A stretch of DNA of 10,371 bases from assembly GCA_002887195.1 (NCBI GenBank), contig PJAB01002124.1:1-10371 (forward strand), in the 5' to 3' direction. Each line of letters starts with the position of its first letter. Position 1 is the first letter of the stretch. The notes under the pieces are model-generated. The model did not search any database, was not told where the DNA came from, and saw only the letters and a program-made list of their open reading frames with translations. Both the position numbers and the translations under genes were made by a program. Shown piece by piece: positions 6,017 to 10,371 of the stretch. This DNA comes from Chrysochromulina parva (lineage: Eukaryota > Haptophyta > Prymnesiales > Chrysochromulinaceae).

Positions 6017-9000
6017 ATGAGGCGCCTATCTCCAGGCGGACATTCGAGGGCCCTCGAGCGTCAGCGTCGGATATGGCAAGAAGAGGCCCTGTCTATGGCA
6101 CGCGCTTCCGCCGACAAGGTTACCGACAAGGTGCCGGGAGAAAAGCCGACAACGGAATCGCTGTCGGTGCACGAAACGCTCTACCTTGCACGTGACCGCC
6201 TCACAATCCTCTTCGACTTATGGGATGAGGATCGCGATGGAGAACTATCGCTCGCCGAGTTCCGCAACGCCATGAGGATGAGCGGACTCAGAATTTCCGA
6301 AGCTGACACAGACGCATTCTTTAATCTCGCCGACTTCGACCATTCACGCAGGCTGTCTTTGGAAGAGCTCCTCGACGCGATCAAGACCCCTCCTCTGACC
6401 CAAGCCAAGCAACGCAACGAACCGCCACCGCCGATTGCCGCGAATGGTAGCTTCGTCGTCGCGCTTGTACAGACGCTCTACATAATTCTCAACTCGAAGG
6501 TGGCGCAACTACTGCTATACGCAAGCTTCGTGGCCACCACGCAGATGCTCATACACACGCTGCGTGCACAGGAAGAATATTACCTCGACAAGTCCTTGAG
6601 TGACACGTTGATGTGAGTGTGACGCGCCCGCGCCCGCAAGTGCATGCAGCGCTTTACGCGACGCACGCGCACGCTATACGCGCACGCTACATGCAGCGCT
6701 TTACGCGACGCACGCGCACGCTATACGCGCACGCTACATGCCCCCCTCTCTCTTGCACCCGTCCCGCGCTCTTGCTGAGCCGGCGCCGCGTGTGTGAGCA
6801 GCCTCAACGTTTTCGACGGCGATCTCAATCGCTACGTCAACATCCGCCGCCCCGCGGACATCTGGCAATGGGGCAATGCGGTGCTGTGGCCTGGCCTGCT
6901 CGGCAACCTCGGCCCTGAGTGCTCACAGCAGCAGGATGAGGGCGGCCGCTTCCAGTCGGCGGACATGGCGGCGACGACCGACTTGAACCGACCCGGGAGC
7001 CCCTTTTGCAACAACGACTTTCTGCCTGATGGTGAGGGTCCCCTAGGTACCGGTGGCGGAGGGACTCCTCCGACGGTGGCGGAGGTCGTCGACCGCATGA
7101 ATCAATTCGACTGGACGGACGGCTTGCGCATTCTGCAGATACGCGCCGCGCCAACGAGCGAAAAAAGCTGCATCGGCGGAAAATGCTTTCCGGAGATGGG
7201 ACGGGTCGGGTACATGGATGACACGGCGCCGTTTGGATTTAATTGGACTCACGAAGGCAATGCACCCCTGAGCTATCCATTCCTCTGGCGCTCGGCGGTG
7301 GAGATGGGTTCGGCCCCTATCATCAGCTCGGCAGCACCCTCAAGCCATCGCGATTTCAATGGCGACGGCTTCGCCTCATTCGTCATCCCCTTCTTCTCGG
7401 AGGAGTACTTGCCAGACGAGCGGGGCGAGCTTTGCGTACGTGGAAGCGCGATCTCCGGCCCTTGTGTTCGAGATTTCAAGGAGCACCGCGTCATGCGCGG
7501 CGACGCTCTCGAGAGAGTGCCTCGCTACTTCTGCGTACGGCTCTCGTGGGATGCTGCGCACGTGCACCAGCTGTGTGACCCGAACGATCCCAATAACAAC
7601 AACCGGACCAAAGGCATCGTGCGTGGCGCGATCGTCGAGTTCTGGAACGATATGAAGCGCGCGCAGTACGTGGATCCGGCGACACGGATGCTCGAAATTC
7701 GGCTGCTGCTCGCTTCGAATCATGTGGGCGTACGCTCCACCGCTCGGCTGATGTTTGAGTTCACCTCGACAGGCGGGGTGCTGCCGTCCTTTGACACCAT
7801 GACGCGAGTCTCGAGTGATTCAGCTCTGGATGAGACGGAGTACCTGATGTACATCGGCCTTGCATTCACCATCTACTTCTCTGCGATCGAGTTTATTGAG
7901 ATGAGCGACATCGGCCGGTGCGCCGCGGCCGCCATGCATGAAGAGGGGTTATGATAACTCCTAGTTGCTGCCGCCCCCAGCACCTTCGTGCCCCAGCCCC
8001 TTCTGCCACCCTACACCCATGCTTCAACGACCTGCCTTGCCGATGCCTGTGAGGCCCGCCCGCGTCTCTTCGCAGCTACTTGTTTGATATGTGGAACTGC
8101 ATGGACTGGGCGGTGTACGTAATTTTCTTCGACGTCTTCGCGATCGCAAGGCAATACCTCGCGCACGCGCGCAACCCGGACTGCGGAGAGATCTGCAACA
8201 CGATTGGCTTCCTCGACGACCATGTGCTGGTGGACCTGGTACGTGAGCTCAAGTTTGTCCTCGCGCTGTGCGTCTGCCTGCAGCTGCTCAAGATCATGAA
8301 AATCTCGGCGATCCTCGTGCCCAGAATGGGCTTGACGCCCACGGTACTCAAGAAGGCACTTCCAGATATGATCTTCTTTGTAATCGTCTTTGCTGTGTCG
8401 CTCTTCGCATTCTCCAACATGCTCTTCATCCAGCTCGGCACGGGCATGAAAGAGTTCTCCACGCAGTACACTGCCTTCATCACTCTCGGGCGCGCCCTTT
8501 TCGGCGACTTCGACATGACCGAGGTCATCTCCAACTCCCCCAATTGTGCGTCGCCAGCTCTCGCCCTCAGCGGACCACTTTTGCGCCCGCCCGGCCCTAC
8601 CCCACGACCAGGCAGCTCCCTCCCCCCACCACAAACTGATTACAAACTGATGGCCCATTACCGCTGCTGTTGATGCTTGATCAGAGTGTTGGTGTTGGGT
8701 CGAACCTTGTGCCCTGGCAGACAAAAACACAGTCCTCTACCTGTCCTACCTCTTCTGTGCGATCTTTATCCTGCTCTCCATGTTCCTCGCGATGCTCGGC
8801 GAGGCGCAGGCCAACTTGCGTGACGACCAGCTCAACGCGCGCAAAGAGGCTGAAAAGAAAGGCGAGAGGCTGCCACCAGAGTACGGCATCCTCTACGAGG
8901 CCCACCGGGCGATCGTAAATTGCATGAAGAACTCGCGAGTTCCAATACTCAGGAGATTCGCTCTCACTCATGACAAATCCTTCGCGGACACGCAACTGAA

Positions 9001-9793
9001 GGGCACTTTGATGTCTGTGATCGAGGAGCAGAAGGATCAGATCGACCGCCTCGAGGCACGCGTGCTTGGTCTGAACGAAAAAATGAACGACCTTATGACA
9101 GACTCCTTCAACGGAGGGTCCTTCAAGGGTGGGTCCTTCAAGACTAGTACCTCGCAGTCCCTGCAGGGTAGCAACCCGAGCCCACGCGGCAGTGTCGAGA
9201 CCCTCGCGCGCGTCGAGCGACTGTTGCTGAAGCTCGAGATGCACGAGAAGAAGGCGGAGGAGAGCGTCCCACGGAGACGGCAGACGAGCACGGGCGCCGG
9301 GGAGGACATTTCGTGGATGAGTTCCGTCAAGGTGATCACCGCACGGCAGGTGGGAGGAGAATCTCGGAAGGAGGCCAGAGCAGATACCTCGTGCACGACG
9401 TCCGACCAGACCAGACCTCCTGGTAGACCTCCTGGTCCAGTGAAACCTCCTGGAGAATCACCAATCTCCGCGATGCCAATCTCGGACTCACCAGACCAGA
9501 TCTCGGAGACGACGAGAGTCTCCCCCCCCGCCGGCTCGCACGTAGTGCTTCGACGGGCAGCAGTCGCCGGAGATGCATCCACCGCCGCCGCTGCCGCTGC
9601 TGCTGCTTCAGCAGTGTTTACCGGGCCAGCCGATGAATCTCGGAGTGAATCTCGGAGGCACCACGGGCACGGCAGCAGAGATCACGTCCTGGGAAGGAGC
9701 ATTTCCTGCCCAACCATCAAGGAGCACGCCCTCAACGGAAAGAGACCACCCAACGTGCTCGTGAGTCAAAATCAAGAAGTTTTCTCGATTTGA
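6017..9793 (+). CDS. Polycystin-2/TRPP-like cation channel with N-terminal EF-hands (4 exons)
   Basis: My model joins 6017-6612, 6802-7917, 8076-8545 and 8721-9793, giving 1084 residues (human polycystin-2 has 968). All junction phases agree, and an in-frame stop at 5978-5980 supports the start. Order: EF-hand loop 70-81 (canonical, D70/D72/D74/G75/E81); a second loop 106-117 (Arg in place of the usual Gly); S1 about 160-182; extracellular TOP domain about 200-540 with Cys322/Cys327, APFG 341-344, TGGVLPS 522-528 and sequons at N346 and N466; S2 546-566; S3 574-598; S4 630-647; S5 669-691; pore motif FGDFD 713-717; S6 731-753; coiled coil 828-852 with regular a/d positions; then a Ser/Pro/Ala-rich disordered tail. 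TRPP channels conduct Na+, K+ and Ca2+ in ciliary, plasma or ER membrane; EF-hands suggest Ca2+ feedback. The C-terminus is uncertain because a strong GTGAGT donor sits at 9761-9766. Confidence 0.88.
6613..6801 (+). other. Intron 1 of the channel gene (189 bp, GT-AG)
   Basis: The donor is GTGAGT after 'TTG AT', and the acceptor lies in GAGCAG before CCTCAACG. Splicing restores the frame from S1 into the TOP domain. The acceptor is a NAGNAG pair: use of the first AG (exon from 6799) adds one Ser, use of the second (exon from 6802) does not, and both keep the frame. The intron carries a 47-bp tandem duplication. Confidence 0.85.
6644..6737 (+). repeat. Perfect 47-bp tandem duplication inside intron 1
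   Basis: Two identical 47-bp units lie head to tail at 6644-6690 and 6691-6737, each starting ATGCAGCGCTTTACGCG. The unit itself contains internal ACGCGCACGCTA-type near repeats. Perfect identity suggests a recent duplication. It makes up half the intron and does not touch the splice sites. Confidence 0.95.
7918..8075 (+). other. Intron 2 of the channel gene (158 bp, GT-AG)
   Basis: The donor is GTGCGC after GGCCG, and the acceptor is a pyrimidine tract GTCTCTTCGCAG. Joining gives Arg571 followed by YLFDMWNCMDW, which matches the known S2-S3 link and S3 of polycystins, whereas reading through meets a stop at 7952-7954. The middle of the intron is very C-rich. Confidence 0.88.
8546..8720 (+). 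other. Intron 3 of the channel gene (175 bp, GT-AG)
   Basis: The donor is GTGCGT and the acceptor is CCCTGGCAG. Splicing makes Tyr728 and connects the pore directly to S6 (KNTVLYLSYLFCAIFIL). Read-through ends in a stop at 8671-8673. The intron is C-rich in its first half and contains a short direct repeat (ACAAACTGAT twice, 8631-8651). The position, between filter and S6, leaves the pore split over two exons. Confidence 0.88.
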
Positions 9794-9798
9794 GTGGC

Positions 9799-9945
9799 GC
9801 TCCGAAAGGGTGTGCTGCTCCGAGAGGGCAGGCGCGTTCCGAGAGGGGGGCGCTCCGAGAGGGTAACGAGAGGGTACCGAGAGGGTACCGAGAGGGGGGT
9901 GAGTGGCGCTTAGAGAGGGGGGTGCTGCTTTGAGACGGGGCGCTT
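9799..9945 (+). repeat. Degenerate GAGAGGG minisatellite, G-quadruplex-prone
   Basis: About nine variants of a (C/A/T)CGAGAGGG(GGG) word occur in about 145 bp, some joined by TAC/TAA linkers and some by GCGCT or GCTGCT linkers. The block near 9858-9898 has four successive G-runs separated by 8-base loops, so the + strand could form a G-quadruplex with somewhat long loops. Confidence 0.85.
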
Positions 9946-10047
9946 ACAGAGAAGGGGCAACCTTTGGGGATTTGCAAATGTGCCGCTGCCCGGGCGTAGA
10001 GTCCCGAGTGCGAGTGCAGGAGTTGGACGGATCGAACGGGGATCGGA

Positions 10048-10195
10048 GCATGTGTGCTTGTCACATGCATGCGAGGTCCGGGAAGATGAGCGTGCTACGG
10101 GGGGGGGGGGTAGTGCGAGTCTGTCGTGTGTGTGAGTGAGCAGGATGGTGTGCTTGCCACATGTCGGCATGCGAGTAGGTTCTGGGAGAGCGCGT
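10048..10195 (+). repeat. Decayed direct duplication (two ~50-bp copies about 96 bp apart)
   Basis: The segment 10048-10094 (core TGTGTGCTTGTCACATGCATG) is echoed at 10145-10195 (core GTGTGCTTGCCACATGTCGG), followed in both by GCATGCGAG, then GTCCGGGA or GTTCTGGGA, then a GAG-C-GTG end. Substitutions and small insertions show an old duplication. Confidence 0.6.
10099..10110 (+). repeat. 12-G homopolymer
   Basis: Twelve consecutive G residues lie between GTGCTAC and TAGTGCG. Length polymorphism or a sequencing error is likely at such a run. Confidence 0.95.
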
Positions 10196-10335
10196 GTGAC
10201 TGCTGTGACTGGGTCCGACCCTCCGCGCGATGTTGGTGCGACAAGCAGGGCTGCGTGCGGGGTGCTCAGTGCTGGCCGTCCCACCGGGCGGCTTGCCCTG
10301 GGGCACCGACTGGCCCGAGTATTTCCACGGGCTAG
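10144..10335 (+). other. Cys-rich MYND-like open segment, possible terminal exon
   Basis: This frame has no ATG in its open stretch, so it is not a complete gene as seen. Its translation ends with Cys/His pairs: ACDCC, then RCWCDKQGC, then QCWPSHRAAC. The last part closely resembles the WPxHxxxC end of a MYND zinc finger, although the C-x3-C and C-x7-H spacings are longer than usual. The CAG at 10141-10143 could serve as acceptor, and its phase matches a donor at 9761 in the channel gene. It may also be an exon of another gene, a decayed zinc finger or chance. Confidence 0.25.
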
Positions 10336-10371
10336 TCATGAAAACTGGGCGCGAATGCAGCCCAGGAATCT

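Larger units (their letters stand above)
9794..10143 (+). other. G-rich region after the channel gene: 3' UTR, intron or intergenic
   Basis: No gene is supported here. The + strand is strongly G-rich and repeat-dominated (minisatellite, 12-G run, GT-rich stretch near 10112-10137). It could be a 3' UTR or spacer. It could also be an intron running from the GTGAGT at 9761 to a CAG at 10141-10143, since haptophyte-like introns are often repeat-rich. Confidence 0.4.

Noticed and set aside
7918..8720. Introns 2 and 3 as copies of one introner element
   Set aside because: They share a GTGCG donor start and C-richness, but I could not align their interiors.
8011..8730. 239-codon open frame on the - strand across exon 3 and parts of introns 2 and 3 of the channel gene
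   Set aside because: It is antisense to a well-supported S3-S5 and pore exon. The translation is charged low complexity, and long antisense frames are expected in GC-rich coding DNA.
1..10371. Bacterial or phage origin, operon, CRISPR array, tRNA or rRNA
   Set aside because: No ribosome binding sites, operon packing, spaced repeats or RNA gene structure was recognised, and a spliced polycystin gene indicates a eukaryote.

Overview
The window reads as nuclear DNA of a GC-rich unicellular eukaryote, most probably an alga or other protist. The best evidence is a polycystin-2/TRP-type channel gene broken by three short GT-AG introns whose reading phases all rejoin correctly. Polycystins are eukaryotic. 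The GC-rich coding sequence, low-complexity disordered protein tails, repeat-filled introns and spacers, and several orphan proteins would fit a haptophyte such as Emiliania, Chrysochromulina or Prymnesium. That assignment is inference, and no rRNA or organelle marker is present to confirm it.

Layout from left to right. 1-281: G/T-rich upstream DNA with short repeats. 282-1004 (+): orphan 240-residue protein with a weak STI1/TPR-like helical segment and a disordered tail. 1347-2072 (+): second orphan protein with a basic, nuclear-localisation-like tail. 2073-2538: convergent spacer with a palindrome that carries TGTAA on both strands. 2539-4884 (-): 781-residue intronless ORF with SGNH/PC-esterase-like signatures and a Cys-rich middle. 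4947-5951 (-): Ala/Arg-rich helical protein ending in a J domain with an intact HPD motif. 5952-6016: 65-bp divergent gap, possibly part of a bidirectional promoter. 6017-9793 (+): four-exon polycystin-like channel, 1084 residues in my model. 9794-10371: G-rich minisatellite, a 12-G run, a decayed duplication and a short Cys-rich MYND-like open stretch that may be an exon.

The genes are not an operon and no shared pathway can be read from the order. The best understood is the channel: an N-terminal EF-hand pair, S1, a large extracellular polycystin (TOP) domain, S2-S6 with a pore motif, a heptad coiled coil and a long disordered tail. This predicts a Ca2+-responsive cation channel of the plasma, ciliary/flagellar or endomembrane system. 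It is divergently paired with the J-domain gene, and the J-domain gene lies only 62 bp upstream of the esterase-like gene on the same strand, so local transcripts may overlap or share control. The most interesting points are the N-terminal position of the EF-hands, an extra calcium-loop-like motif inside the extracellular domain, and the uncertain 3' end of the channel gene.
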